Part shown: positions 46,585 to 58,400 of the stretch, piece after piece
Numbering within the stretch: position 1 is the stretch's first letter
Layout: each line of letters opens with the position of its first letter
Source of the DNA: Mastigias papua
Taxonomy: Eukaryota > Cnidaria > Scyphozoa > Rhizostomeae > Mastigiidae
Direction: 5' to 3'
Assembly (NCBI GenBank): GCA_964019165.1
Contig: OZ025269.1
Location: forward strand, 8,295,191-8,359,190
DNA: 64,000 nucleotides
Made by a program: the position numbers and the translations under genes
The notes under the pieces: model-generated
The model's input: the letters and a program-made list of their open reading frames with translations, nothing else
Database searches by the model: none
What the model was told of the DNA's origin: nothing

Positions 46585-48200
46585 GAATTGTAAAACGATT
46601 TATTTAATACAAGTATAATAAACGGTGTATTCCCATAGCAACACTCTAAAGATACACTAATAATTGACAACTTCGAAACGAGACTTAACTTAAAATGGCT
46701 TTTCCAACACGACTGTACATAACTGCAACTATATCACGACTGGGGTTACAAGTACAAAACGGATATCCCAAGTACAACACACCAATATGACATTGACACG
46801 ATAACAACTAGGAACACTCAAAACAAAGAGATGATGACAGCAACTGTGGAGATGAATGGTGCAATAACACAATATGCCGATGGCGATACAACAAAAGACG
46901 GAGCCAATAAAACAAAGGACTAACGATACTCAACAAGACGTGACCAATTGATAACACTAAAACTTGTACTCTAACAGAATACGACTGTGAAATTGAACTG
47001 AAACTGTCACCATTGTAAAATTGAGCAAAAATAAAATGAAAAGATCTAGTCTATGAAAACTGCAATCATGATGATGATGTTGACTTTGCGCACTTCGGCC
47101 TTCAGCTTTACATCGTCAGGATGCCTTGAGTCGAGCGGTCTTTCGAGTCGTTGTAGCTAATGTATATCATGATAACTATCAACCTTTATCTACATTCATA
47201 TACCTATATAAGTGGTTCGGCTAGGAGACTCGCGTCCCTGCCATTGAACCTTCTCTCTCTTCTTCTCTATACTCTGAACTCGGTTATATATCCGAAAGCA
47301 TGCTTCGATTGCACAAGCATTGCAATTACGAAATGCAATCGTCACGTGCAATCGTGCTATCGAAATCTAACCATATATAGTGATATTCTAACCTTATCTT
47401 ATTCTCGAACCATCCTAGCATTCAAGTCTGATGCAAGGCTAGAGTTTACGAAATCTTACACAAAGGAAAGTCTATAGTTTAATGCAAGGCGATGATATGG
47501 CGATTCCATATCATGCTGTCTAGAACTTGCGTCATATGCGAATCTGGTTCCACGTGTAATAGATACAAATGGGTCTACTAGGTAATACTAAATATGGCAA
47601 AGGTTTGCCTCCTACAGAAGAGATAATTAGTGTATGGCGCAATGCGTACAGTAGATATTGTTGCCTATATTAAGTAATATAACAATACCTAATCCAGCCA
47701 TCTATTGATGCAAGAGTAAATAATCCTAAATCCTAAAACAATAGAATGGCATGCTGCGTAATGCACAGTCACTGCAAAAGGGGTTTCTATCTTATGCCTA
47801 GAGCTTAATTCACAAGTGGAATTACTATGCCTAACCTAACTTATTTCTTATTAGCTAATACAAATACTTTTGGACATTATACGAGCGTCTTATAGCGTAA
47901 AGAATAGACCTAAATTATATTAACGTATGACTAACATTCATGGAAGCTATAAAGGTTTGTTGGCTCATTTGCTTCGAGCCCCCGACGTATCTCACGAATA
48001 ACTAATATGAATCGGCACTCCTCAATCTTTCTCAAGCACTGAGAGTCCGAATATCTAATATCAAAGCAACAAGCAACGAGATGGCACTCCTCAGTCTTTC
48101 TCAAGCACTGAGAGTCCATAATACTAAATAACAAAATGTGAGACGTCGTAATAAAAGATACTAGTACTTCTACAAGCTACTAAATATCAGTCCAAATCTT
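46585..48200. mobile_element. Unassigned ~1.6-kb insertion in Gypsy-2 pol
   Basis: The pol reading stops at RANLD (48213) and resumes at IRTFVQ (about 46585), with roughly 80-100 expected residues missing. The block between has no RT or transposase. It contains a 36-bp sequence repeated at about 48013-48048 and 48082-48117 (CTTTCTCAAGCACTGAGAG). It could be a solo LTR or a non-autonomous element. Boundaries are approximate. Confidence 0.5.
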
Positions 48201-48212
48201 CCAACTATAGCT

Positions 48213-49490
48213 TCAATCTAAATTAGCACGCCAAAGCTGCCGATAGAACTGGACATGGTTTATTTCACTAGGCAAAATTGTATTTATAGGATTTTCCTGC
48301 GGTAGAAGGGAGAGGGCATCTGCATTAGAGTTTTGTGTACCTGGCCGATGTTGCACTTCAAATTTATATTCCTGTAAATCCATTATCCATCGAGCCCTTC
48401 TCCCTTTGGGTTCTGCAGAATTTAGCCATGGCAGAGCACTGTGGTCTGTAAAATGGAGGAATTTGCGGCCTAAGAGATACACTCTAAAATATTCAACTGC
48501 AAAAACAACGGCAAGCAACTCGTTCTCAGTGGCAGAATAGTTCTTCTCGCTATCCGAAAGAGTTCTGCTAGCATAAGAAACAACTCTTTCATGTCCATTT
48601 CTGTCAATCTGCATAAGGATAGCACCTAGTCCAACATCAGATGCATCTGTTTGTAAAACAAACTGCCTATCAAGAACAGGAAAGGCAAGAACTGGAATAG
48701 AACAAAGACTTACCTTCAATGTGGAAAATGCTATATCATGTACTTCAGTCCAACAAAACGGCCTACCCTTTTTGGTTAGTTCTACTAAGGGGTAAGTAAG
48801 AGTAGCATAGCTGTGGATAAACTTACGATAATATTCAGCAAGACCAAGAAAAGATCTTACCTGTGCTACATTCTGAGGGGTCGCAATTCTTTTCACGGAT
48901 ACAATTTTCGCGAAGTCGGTGTGAACTCCCTCAGCTGACACTACATGCCCTAAATACCGAACAGTTTTGGCACCAATACAGCATTTAGATGCTTTCACGC
49001 GTAGATTGTGAGTACGGAAGCGATCTAGGACTAAACTCAATTTCTGACAGTGCTCTGTAATATTCCTAGACGGTATCATAATATCGTCAAAATAGCGTAA
49101 ACAAATGTCATACTGTAGGCCCGACAATATTATTTCAAGGGCTCTATCAAATGTAGCAGGGGCTCCAGATAACCCAAATGGAAGCCTAACAAATTCATAC
49201 AAACCATCTGGAGAGGCAAAAGCCGTTTTTTCCCTATCATCAGGGTGCACTTTTATCTGCCAATAACCCTGGCGAAGGTCAAGAGTACTGAATATCGTAG
49301 AGCCATTCAGAGCTTCCAGTAAATCGTCTACCCTGGGTAAGGGGTGGGCGTCTCGGATAGTAACACTGCTTAACCTACGGTAATCGATACAGAAACGAAA
49401 AGAACCATCCTTTTTACGCACAAGTACGATGGGAGATGCCCATGGGCAATGGCTCGGTGTAATGACCCCCTGTTCAAGCATTTCCGTGAT
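48213..49490 (-). pseudogene. Gypsy-2 reverse transcriptase and RNase H
   Basis: 422 codons: MLEQGVITPSHCPWASPIVL, RFCIDYRRLS, FSTLDLRQGYWQIKV (motif A), FVRLPFGLSGAPATFDRAL (motif B), CLRYFDDIMIP (catalytic, YFDD), YLGHVVS, then the RNase H landmarks FVLQTDASDVGLGAIL, SATENELLAVVFA, FTDHSALPWL and NADALSLLP. The open frame is long and well preserved, so decay is moderate. A frameshift near 49490 separates it from the protease part. Confidence 0.9.
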
Positions 49491-49495
49491 TTGTT

Positions 49496-50505
49496 TTAAC
49501 TTGTCTCTTCTCCATAAGCATAAGGTAAACGCCTGGGGTGTTGACGAATAGGCGGAGAGGTACCAGTATTAATCATGTGCGTTATCACATCTGTTTCACC
49601 TAAATCGGGCAGGAAAACATCAGTATACTGCATTAAAGTTTCTAACAATATTTTCCTATCGCCGATAGATAACGAATCGCTTAAGGCTGCCGTTATTTCA
49701 CCTTGAACAGACGGATGTGTTGCAGTACTACCTGCATAATTAATCTCGGGAAAAGGACACTGTATGGATTCAACCATTGGGCAGAAATCAGCTATTTTCT
49801 GACCTGAAAACATTTCGACATCAGTGTTGGATGCATTCATTATTCTAACTCGAATACCCTTACCCCCTGGTCCTGCATTGCTGATGGTATATGCAACTTG
49901 CAATGAAGGGGGTAAATTGGCACTGGGCTTAGGAGTTATCATGCCTACCAATCCAAACACACTCTGAGGGACTGAACAGGGGAGAATGATTTCCACCCTA
50001 CTGGGGATAAGAACATTGTCAGACAATGTTACTGGAACGGGCCCTCTTCAAGGAGACTGAGTCAGCATGATAGAACATGCCCCCCTTTCCACCGCAGGAG
50101 AAAGAGAGGTGGGGCATTCCTCTGACAGCGATGTACAAGGAGTAAGGGGTGCTCGACCGTGAGATCCCCGAAGAAAATAACTACTCCCACGGCATAAGAT
50201 ACTCAGCTCATTGCTTCTTAAAACGTCCCACCCATGGATACACTCAATTGGTGGTAACAAATTAGAGCAAACTGAAAAGGAGCCTGTATAGCTAACCCCT
50301 TCACCACGAGATAGCTGTAAACTAGCCTGCACCACCTCGTCGACTCTTAAAGGCTGTCCCGTTATGGATACACAACTGTTTCCGGCAAAAACATCAATAT
50401 GCGGCCTGGGCCTAAACCCTGCATAAACGTGCCAGCTGATAAATGACTTCATAGATCCCGTGTCAATTAACCCACTAACTAAAACCCCATTGACTTTACA
50501 AAGAA
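49496..50505 (-). pseudogene. Gypsy-2 protease and protease-RT linker
   Basis: The minus-strand reading starts with VNGVLVSGLIDTGSMKSFIS (DTGS protease motif, about 50455-50490), then a protease body with IHGWDVL (GxDxL-type landmark). A stop near 50048 is followed in a new frame by VLIPSRVEIILPCS and DVFLPDLGETDVITHMINTG, the usual lead-in to RT. It is broken by at least one stop. Confidence 0.8.
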
Positions 50506-50506
50506 C

Positions 50507-50758
50507 TTAAGGCTGTTGGGAGGAGGAGGAGAGAGGTGACCCACATTCATTCACATTCTTAAAGCAAATATGTGGACATTCGTCCTTGTCCGCATCCACC
50601 TGGGCAGCTTTCAAGGGATCGGGGCCCCCTGGGAAATTACAAGAAGAATTAGAGTAAATGTCACCTCTATGAAAATGTGTTCGAGGACAGGCATGCTGGA
50701 GATGGTCCCAAGTCAAACAGTTGGAGCACATCGTTGGCCAAGGGCATGAAAAGCAAGT
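50507..50758 (-). pseudogene. Gypsy-2 CCHC zinc knuckle, C-terminal gag end
   Basis: CSNCLTWDHLQHAC is a canonical CX2CX4HX4C knuckle for RNA binding. Preceding residues (CFPCPWPTM) connect across the LINE to the CGNCNARTH segment at about 52700, so the original double knuckle was split by the LINE. Confidence 0.75.
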
Positions 50759-52690
50759 ATGTGGGAAATATCCAATACGATGAATAATTATTTTTGTTCA
50801 GTGGGAGAAGATCTTGCAAAAAATGTTGAGAAATCTTCAAACCCTCTCCTGACGGGCAAATACACTGTAAATCAAACTGCCGTCTGTTTTGAATTTAAAG
50901 AGGTCGAGTGCACACATATTAGAGATGCCATATGCAAGATGAAGACATCAAAGGGCTCTGGAAATGACAATATCTCTAGCTACTTTTTAAAAATTTCCCT
51001 GCCATTCATTACCAAGTCACTATGCTGCATCTTTAATAAATCAATACTAAAATGTGTCTTCCCTGCCCAATGGAAGATTGCAAGAGTCACTCCCATTTTT
51101 AAAGAAGGAGACAAAAACGCAAAATCGAATTATAGACCAATATCAGTTCTCCCTGTAATATCGCGGCTCTTTGAAAAGTTAGTATACAACCAGCTATATG
51201 AATATATGAGCACTAATGGCCTCATAGCATCCTGTCAATCTGGTTTTAGGGCCCATCATTCTACAACAACAGCTCTGTTAAAATGTACTGATGATTGGCT
51301 AAATGGTGTAGATGCTGGACAATATGCAGGGGTCGTATTCGTAGACTTAAAGAAAGCCTTTGACACAGTTGATCACGGAATTCTTCTTCAAAAGCTCGCA
51401 CACTATGGTGTTCAGGGCCACGAGCTAGAGTGGTTTAAGTCATACCTGTCAAAGCGCACCCAGTTCACAAGAGTCAACGGCTGCGACTCCAGAGTCCAAA
51501 GTATAAGCCTAGGAGTACCTCAGGGTTCATGTCTTGGACCCCTGCTATTTTCAATCTACATCAATGATCTCCCTATGGTCATCGATAATGCTAAAGTTTA
51601 TATGTACGCTGATGACACTTGTATAAGCTTCCAAGCTGATAGCGTTGCTAAGCTAAATGAGGGATTAAACAAGGACCTTGAAGCTTTGGATTCATGGCTC
51701 AGTGGTAATATACTGTCCCTGAACGTAGCCAAAACGCAGTCAATGACCATTTCAACAAAGCACAAGCAAGCTGCATTAGAAAAGAAAAATGAACAACTTT
51801 GTCTGCAAATGCGCAATGAAACCCTAGGAGCTGTTCAAAACGCCAAGTATCTAGGAGTTCACATTGATAATTCTCTTGACTGGAAGAAGCATATTCAGGA
51901 AACATCTAAAAAAATTTCACGATCTCTTGGTATGTTAAAATATGCAAAAAGATATCTTCCTTTCCATGCGCTTAAAAATCTCTATACCAGTGTCATTGAT
52001 CCTAGCTTCCGGTACTGCTGTTCTGTGTGGGGTGTGTGTGGTGCAGCCGAAATCCACCAGCTACAGAAACTTCAAAATCTAGCTGCCCGAATCATCACCG
52101 GTAGCAATTACGATGCCCCTAGTAAACCATTAATAGAAAGTTTGGGTTGGAAAACGATTAATGATATGATACAGTTTGAATCGCGAGTTATGGTATTCAA
52201 ATCATTAAATCGGCTCACCCCACAATACCTCTCAGACCTGTTTGTGGCAAACTCCACCAATCCCTCATACAACCTAAGGAGTACGGACACTGATCTTACG
52301 CTGCCAAAGAGGAACACCTCGACTGGCCAGAAAAGCTTTTCGTATAGGGGTGCTAAACTTTGGAATGGTCTCCAAGATCCATCAAAGCGAGCCTCTAGCC
52401 TGATCTCCTTCAAGACGTTGTTATAGTCACTTTATGTCATTTCAGTCATCTCCTTTATTTTATTCTATTTTTTTCCTCTAACTATTATTTTTAATTTTTC
52501 AAATAGAACATTATATGTACTTATTGTAATTAAGAAAGTTATGTAGGATTTTACTTATTGTACTTAAGTTATGTAGGATTTTATTCCTATTTTGTAGTAT
52601 ATTTAGATGGAGGGCCCCTTGAAAAGCAGCTACGGCTGAAGGGCTACCCTCCCTAAACATTTATAATAATAATAATAATAATAATAATGT
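50759..52690 (+). mobile_element. 5'-truncated LINE with (TAA)n tail in Gypsy-2 gag
   Basis: Occupies about 50764-52685 with a likely 5-bp duplication ATGTG (50759-50763 and 52686-52690). The 3' end carries GAGGGCCCCTTGAAAAGC ... GGGCTACCCTCC, then a TAA trinucleotide run. The element lacks its endonuclease part. Confidence 0.85.
50764..52426 (+). CDS. LINE reverse transcriptase, nearly intact C-terminal two thirds
   Basis: A frame of 555 codons whose first two residues derive from the Gypsy host DNA. The RT blocks are complete: MNNYFCSVGE, KGSGNDNISSYFLK, ARVTPIFKEGDK, NYRPISVLPVISRLFEKL, FVDLKKAFDTVDHGILL (motif A), GVPQGSCLGPLLFSIYINDLP region, MYADDTCISF (catalytic), SLNVAKTQSM and KYLGVHID. 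The C-terminus has a Cys-containing FRYCCSVWG and SYRGAKLWNGL. No stops or shifts, so the insertion is recent. The class is CR1/L2/Jockey-like. The apurinic endonuclease domain is missing, so it cannot move by itself. Confidence 0.9.
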
Positions 52691-53376
52691 GTCCGTGCAT
52701 TGCAATTGCCACAGCGTCTGATGCAACTAGCAGGTGATGATTGGGTAGACATGGCGGTGATGGAGTCACGAAGCACCTCTTGATCCTTAGAAAGATTTGC
52801 CATAGAGATACGAAGATCAGCAACAGTGCGAGACAATGATAGCTCCTTGGAGGGCAAGGACGTTGCCTTGGGTACACGGTCAGAGAGTTGTTGTATGGCG
52901 CGCCTGTGAAAAATGAAATCAATGACATCTGGCAAAATGGGCGTTGCATTTGTCGCCAACAAAGCAAATTTCAAATCAATCGGCAGGCAGCTAAGAAATC
53001 GGCGAAGAACCAGGGTATCTCGAGCAGCAACATCCAACTCTGAATCCGCTTTATAAAGCAAATTTTTTAATGCTGATACATAAAGTCGGGGATCTTCATC
53101 GGGGGAATAGGACCGGGCGTGAAATTGTTTATAGTAGTACTCACGATACACCGTCGGAATAAGAACTCGGTGAAGACTTGAGAGTAAGGACTCGTAGGTC
53201 CCTTTGTCGGGGGCTGAAAGTGAGGCAAAATAGTCCTGTGCAGTACCGGTGAGATAGGCAGGCAACTTGTGCGACTTCTGCGTCTCCCCCCAGCCATTGG
53301 CCGTTGCGCAACGCTCAAAAGTAGCCAGCCATAAGTCAAAATCGCCAGTTGCAAACTTCTCTGGATGGATAGCCAT
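52691..53376 (-). CDS. Gypsy-2 gag (capsid), truncated by LINE
   Basis: Starts MAIHPEKFATGDFDLWLATF (capsid start), with GTAQDYFASL, FHARSYSPDEDPRLYVSALK and LRRFLSCLPIDLKFALLA, as in many animal Gypsy capsids. It ends at RCGNCNARTH, where the LINE tail enters (the reading then runs into Tyr codons from TAA repeats). The start lies 36 bp from the 5' LTR, leaving room for a TTGGTGATAGAGG primer site. Confidence 0.85.
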
Positions 53377-53411
53377 GAAAGGAAAAGTGCCAGTTTACCT
53401 CTATCACCAAT

Positions 53412-53564
53412 TGTAATATGTTGGAGGCAGAACAAGATTCAATAAATAAACGAACATGTATTGTGCATCATATCACTCTAATCCAAAACTCTCTTACTTA
53501 CAACACTGAAGCTATTATTATAGAAAAGACCCCTAGGGTGAACATAAAGTGTTGACACATTACA
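53412..53564 (-). repeat. Gypsy-2 5' LTR
   Basis: The ~152-bp LTR runs TGTAAT...ATTACA. The same sequence, with a few differences, is found split at 43026-43096 and 45356-45436. Confidence 0.9.
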
Positions 53565-53574
53565 CAGATGACTT

Positions 53575-54140
53575 GAATGAAGGGGAATTATTAAGGAGGA
53601 ACTCTCTCAATAGCTAAGCTAATCGAGGAGACAGTACCCCCTTTTTTAGATAAATTTTAAGAAACTATGGGTAAATATTGACTATTAATAATCTGATTCA
53701 CTAGTAATGCTCAAACAGGAATGTTTTCAGTTTCTGACGAAACATCTAGACTGATGGCGACCTGTTTACTTCTAAAGGAATGTCATTCCAGCACGCACTG
53801 ATCTGAGAACATATTGACTGCTGTTTTTCCGAGTTAGAAAGATGTTATCCTTGCCAGTCTGTCTGGTACCATATTGATGAACAGATTCCAAAGATTTAAA
53901 AAAAATTTAAAAGCAAATAAGGGATAATTTATGAACAGGCTCATACACAAACCATCGTAGTTTTAACTGAAAAAGATCTTGCAGCTTTGGGACTATCAAA
54001 TCAGAAAAAATAGGAGAGGAGTGAGAAATAAAGTGTTCAAAAGAAATTGCCCTTATAGCCGTTTTCTGTAACGAGAACGCCGGATTAATGTAAGTTTCAT
54101 ATGTAAGACCCCAGACTAAAATTCCGTATTGCTGGAAAGG
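53575..54140 (-). pseudogene. LINE C-terminal fragment
   Basis: The minus-strand reading contains QYGILVWGLTYETYINP, LQKTAIRAISFEHF and SHSSPIFSDLIVPKLQDLF, the C-terminal domain found after RT in CR1/L2/RTE-X-type LINEs. Only the end is present; the junction with the next PLE fragment is near 54140. Confidence 0.7.
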
Positions 54141-55020
54141 AGACAATAAAGAGCTGGACACAATAAAACAACTGCCTATAGACAATGCATATCCAGAAGA
54201 TGTCCTTGTTTCTTGCATTAAGGAATGATTAGCCAACATTTCATTAGAAAAACAGTTTGGTCCTGACAAATGCCCGGTCTACCTATAACTGCCCTGGATT
54301 GGACATGTTTCATCAAAATTTGAAAACCAAATTAACAAAGCCATTAAATCTTGCTCCTATGCTGTGAAGCCCCGTGCGATTTATAACACTAGGGTCATGC
54401 TACCATCTGCTAAAAAAGATAGCGTTCCTACCACTCAAGAAAGTTGTGTAGTTTACGAATTTTCCTGCCTATGTGAAGCTCGATACGTAGGGCGCACCAC
54501 GCAGAAACTAGCAGACAGAATAAAGCAACATGTACCCACGAGCATCAGGATGAAAAACCCCTATAACAAGAGAACAGCCACCTCGATTCCAAAATGAAAA
54601 GAGATTCGGCCATAGGACAACATCTCGTTACAAATCCAGAATGCGCCAAAACATACACAGACGATAATTTTCGGATCATAGGGTAAGCAAGATCGTCCTT
54701 TCATTTAGGTGTTTTGGAATCAGTTATCATTAAGACTCAAAACCCAGTCTTGTGTAAACAAACACAGTTCATTTTCTCACTTGTACTCTTCAACTAAACA
54801 ATGGTGAATAGGTGCTAATTGGCCAATCATATGGCCAAATAGGCGCATTATTCATCATATCACGTGTACCCGCATCTGACTATATTTTTCTGGTCACTTT
54901 CCGGTCGCTATCCGACGTGTCGTACTCGGACGTGTGTCTGACGAAAAAAGCTTTCAGTATGCTAAAATAATGTTCCGCTTTTTCGTGCTATAGTGAAGTT
55001 CTGTAGTACCAACAGACTTT
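54140..55020 (+). pseudogene. PLE GIY-YIG domain and 3' end, plus-strand copy
   Basis: Reads AYPEDVLVSCIKE, FENQINKAIKSCSYAVKPRA, then VYEFSCLCEARYVGRTTQKL (GIY-YIG), followed by the tail and the terminal CGTGCTATAGTGAAGTTCTG sequence ending near 55020. In-frame stops near 54226 and 54286 and a shift near 54570 kill it. Same family as 7.6-10.4 kb and 26.7-27.5 kb. Confidence 0.82.
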
Positions 55021-55640
55021 TCAGAAAATGAAGAGTTGCAAAGATAAAGTAAAACATCAAATGGTAAAAAGCGTCTTGCTTTTGAAGAACTGTTGTTTCT
55101 TTAGGTTAAAACTCACAAATCAAAAAAATAGTTTATTAACTATTTTAATATATCCACAGGCTCTGTTATACTGTATGAGAAACTCTGTACTCTTACTATG
55201 TCCGTAATGCTTGCATTTATCAATCAAAATACAATCGAGAAAGTTGGTGTATTTATATATATCCAATAGAAAATTCTAGAAAGTTAAAGAACATTAATCA
55301 TGGCATAGGATACGAAATTATTCTCGAAAGTTCCTGTTATTACATCTAGAATATTGGGGAATGACCCGTAGGAAAACTCAGTTGATTTACATAATGAATC
55401 CGTCTTGCGTCAATAAGTCAATAATGACTCTTTCTATAACACCTCCTCATTCAAGACGAGATTCTTTCTCCGAAAAAGTCAAGCTTCTTACGGGCTCGCT
55501 TGTAGCTTCTCGAACTTCCTGGACCATACGAATTGGATCCCACATTTTCAGACTTTTGAGTGTCTTGCGTTGGTAGTCTAGCTATCTCGCTGCTTGTGTC
55601 CTTGGAACTATTCAGATCAGTTTCCATTTGCCCCTGACTT
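55021..55640. other. Unassigned; possibly Gypsy-3 3' region
   Basis: No LTR could be paired. Minus-strand similarity to a Gypsy C-terminus fades below about 55650. Confidence 0.4.
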
Positions 55641-56031
55641 GTACTGAAGTCATCCCCAAATTATTCTCTTCTGAGTTAGACCAGCGTGGTCTGAGCTGAT
55701 CAAGATTCCTTCTCCAGGTAGGGCCTTTGGGTAGCACACGCACATTAACACTTCTGGTTCCTAGGACTTTGACAACAGTAGCTGGAACCCATCTTGGCTG
55801 TTTATGTTGTCATGGACTGTACTACTTTGCATAGCAAGGTGAACCGACTACGTACTTGTATGCTAGTTTCTGCGCTGTTCGTAGGTTCTCTTTTGCCTGC
55901 TCTTTGGATGCCTTAGCTGCCTGTTTTCATTGTGTTGTGTGTACTGGTGATGGCACTATAGCATCTAATGTGGTACGGATTTGACCTCCATTCAACAATT
56001 CACTTGGTGACAATCCCTGGTTAAGTGGAGT

Positions 56032-56743
56032 TCATCTATACTGCATTAAAAATTCCTGCAAAGCCTCTTTAGGTGGACGCTTTGACTTCTTGAATGACTG
56101 CTTGAAGGACTGCATGAGATGCTCTGCAGCTCCATTTGTAGCTGGGTGATATGGTGTGCCTGTTAGATGAGTGATTCCTCGTTCCCTACACCATTGTTGG
56201 AACTCTTCAGACTTGAGTGTTGTAGCATTGTCTGACACAATAGAATGGGGGTTACCAAAGTGTGCAAAATCTTCCTCCAAGAGCCGAATTGTGGCTCTTG
56301 TGGACACACACAGTCATAGTTGGATGAATTATGGGATACTTTGAATATGCATGCACAATCACTAACCAATTTTCACCCATGAAGTTAATTACATGATCCA
56401 CATGAACTCTACTCCATAGTTTTTCGGGCAACATCCAAGGATGATTTGCTGACTTTGAATGATTGTTCTCGTGCTCAGCACAGGAAGTACATGACTTAGC
56501 TACTTCTTCAATATCTGTATTAATGTTGGGCCAATATACGACAGATCTAGCTAACTGTTTCATTTTCTGCGTTCTAAAATGACCCACATATATTAAGTCC
56601 AAAGCTCCCCTGCGTAACTTTGTAGGTATGACTAAACGTGCACCTAGGAACAGACAACCATTTTCAACACACAGTGAATCAGACATCTTCTTAAAAACTT
56701 TGATTTCTTCATAGTCTATCCTCTGAGGCCAACCTTCTTGCAC
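56032..56743 (-). pseudogene. Gypsy-3 integrase
   Basis: Pieces read HFRTQKMKQLARSVVYWPNINTDI (zinc-binding HHCC region with CTSCAEHE), VHVDHVINFMGENWLV (first Asp), GNPHSIVSDNATTLKSEEF (second Asp) and GTPYHPATNGAAEHLMQSFK (catalytic Glu region). One frame change near 56280 and a degraded first catalytic motif indicate inactivation. Confidence 0.82.
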
Positions 56744-56746
56744 ATA

Positions 56747-57716
56747 TCACGTGACTTGAGCAATCATAGGGTCCAGCTTCGATTCCTTGGCTATCAGACC
56801 AGGTGCAGTTGGATTCAACTGTAGACTCACTTGCTTGATTGTCAACACTGTACTGACTTCTTCCCTCTCCTCCTGCCTATCAAAGGAAATGTCTTCACCT
56901 TGAGGTAGCCTGCTGAGTGCATCTGCATTTCCATGGTCACTGGTTTTTCTATACACAATGGTATAGTCATACTGGCTAAGGGTCAATGCCCATCTTGCTA
57001 ACCTATTGGCTGCAACGGCTGGAGTGCCTTTCAAGGGACTAAAAAGGGTCAGCAACGGTTTGTGGTCAGTCACCAAGATGAATTTCCTGCCGAAAAGAAA
57101 TTGATGAAATTTCATCAAGCCAAATATTACTGATAAAGCTTCTTTGTGTACCTGACTATATTTTCTCTGAGTCTCAGTCAAAGTCTTTGATGCATTTGCT
57201 ATAGGGCGTTCACTACCATCAGGATATCGGTGAAATAGCACTGCACCAATTCCAAAACTTGAAGCATCACATGCAATACCAATCGGGGTTCCTGGGTCAA
57301 ATTGTGCCAAAATAGTATCACTGGACAGGACTTCTTTCAAATCTTCGAAAGCTCTTTGTTCCCTTCCAGTCCATGACCATGATCTTTTCTGGTGAGGTTA
57401 AAAAGCGGTGCTGCTCTAGTTGACAGGTTAGGGATCCATTTCCCATAAAACTGAACTGAACCAAGAAAGACCTTAACTCATTTGAAATTTTCGGAGCAGG
57501 CATCTGCATTACTGCTTCTACCGTGTGTCCTTTGCTAACGCCTTTGCGTGAAAGAGTATGTTCCAAATACTCAACTGATGGTTGTGCAAACGTACACTTT
57601 CCCAACTTGCATCGAAGACCTTTGTCTTTCAATCTTTGCAGCAGTGCACGAAGATTGTCAAGGTGATCATCCAGATATACAGCCACTCCAGTTAGATCTC
57701 TTGTGATCTTTTCCAT
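56747..57716 (-). pseudogene. Gypsy-3 RT C-terminus and RNase H
   Basis: GVAVYLDDHLDNL (catalytic YLDD), KLGKCTFAQPSVEYL and FLVQFSFMG in the first piece (57318-57716), then IACDASSFGIGAVL, VHKEALSVIFGL, LVTDHKPLLTLF and NADALSRLPQGE in the second (56747-57340). The pieces are offset by a frameshift near 57330. Confidence 0.85.
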
Positions 57717-57739
57717 TATCTCCTGGAAATATCCTGCAG

Positions 57740-58330
57740 CTTAACTGATACCAAATGGTAACCGTTTCTGCTGCAACACACCTCTGTGTGTACTTAGAGC
57801 TAACTTTTTCTGGCTCTCGGGTGGCAATTTCACCTGATTATAAGCATCAGCCAGATCAATCTTGGAGAAATAATATCATCCTAATAGACGATGTATCAGT
57901 TCATCAGGTAGTGGTATAGGCTGTGAGTGGGTTTCTAACTGTGGATTCACTGTTACTGAGTAATCCCAACATACCCTTATTTTGGCTTTCTTCTGGCCTG
58001 GAAGCAAAGCCTTCCTGATTGGCACTACTGGAGTTCCATATTCACAAAATGTGGTAGTTTTCCAAACAACTTTCTTGATGCCAGTTTCATATGCCATATT
58101 TAGCTTCTCCAGCATGGCATATGGTACAGTTCCTACTTTGCAAAATACTGGTTTTGCATCGTTTTTGAACTTAACATCCAGCTCAAAGTCTTTTTAACAA
58201 CCAAGTTCTTCTGTAAATAAATCAGGAAATTCAGCACATACCTTCTTGCAGCTATTTTCCAATGTTAGATCAGGAGACATATCCTCCATAACTGTATTAA
58301 TGTTACTGAACTGTGGTGCATTGAATAAGT
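57740..58330 (-). pseudogene. Gypsy-3 RT N-terminal part
   Basis: Reads FCEYGTPVVPIRK, KIRVCWDYSVTVNP (normally CGDYS), LIHRLLG, then after a stop KIDLADAYNQVKL and QQKRLPFGISSA motifs down to about 57740. The GDYS glycine change and stops show decay. Confidence 0.75.
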
Positions 58331-58400
58331 CTATAGGAATGTGTGTTTGTGGGCCCTATAGACTGCAGATGTTCGTTCAGTGACATCCTTTGTTGATCCA

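Larger units (their letters stand above)
43021..53569 (-). mobile_element. Ty3/Gypsy-2 with 152-bp LTRs, three nested insertions
   Basis: CAGAT target duplications lie at 43021-43025 and 53565-53569. The 5' LTR is at 53413-53564. The 3' LTR is split into 43026-43096 and 45356-45436. On the minus strand the order is gag, zinc knuckles, protease, RT-RNase H and integrase. Insertions are an hAT-like element in the 3' LTR (43097-45349), an unassigned block in pol (about 46585-48200) and a LINE in the zinc-knuckle region (50764-52685). The pol frame is also broken near 49490, so the element is dead. Confidence 0.88.
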
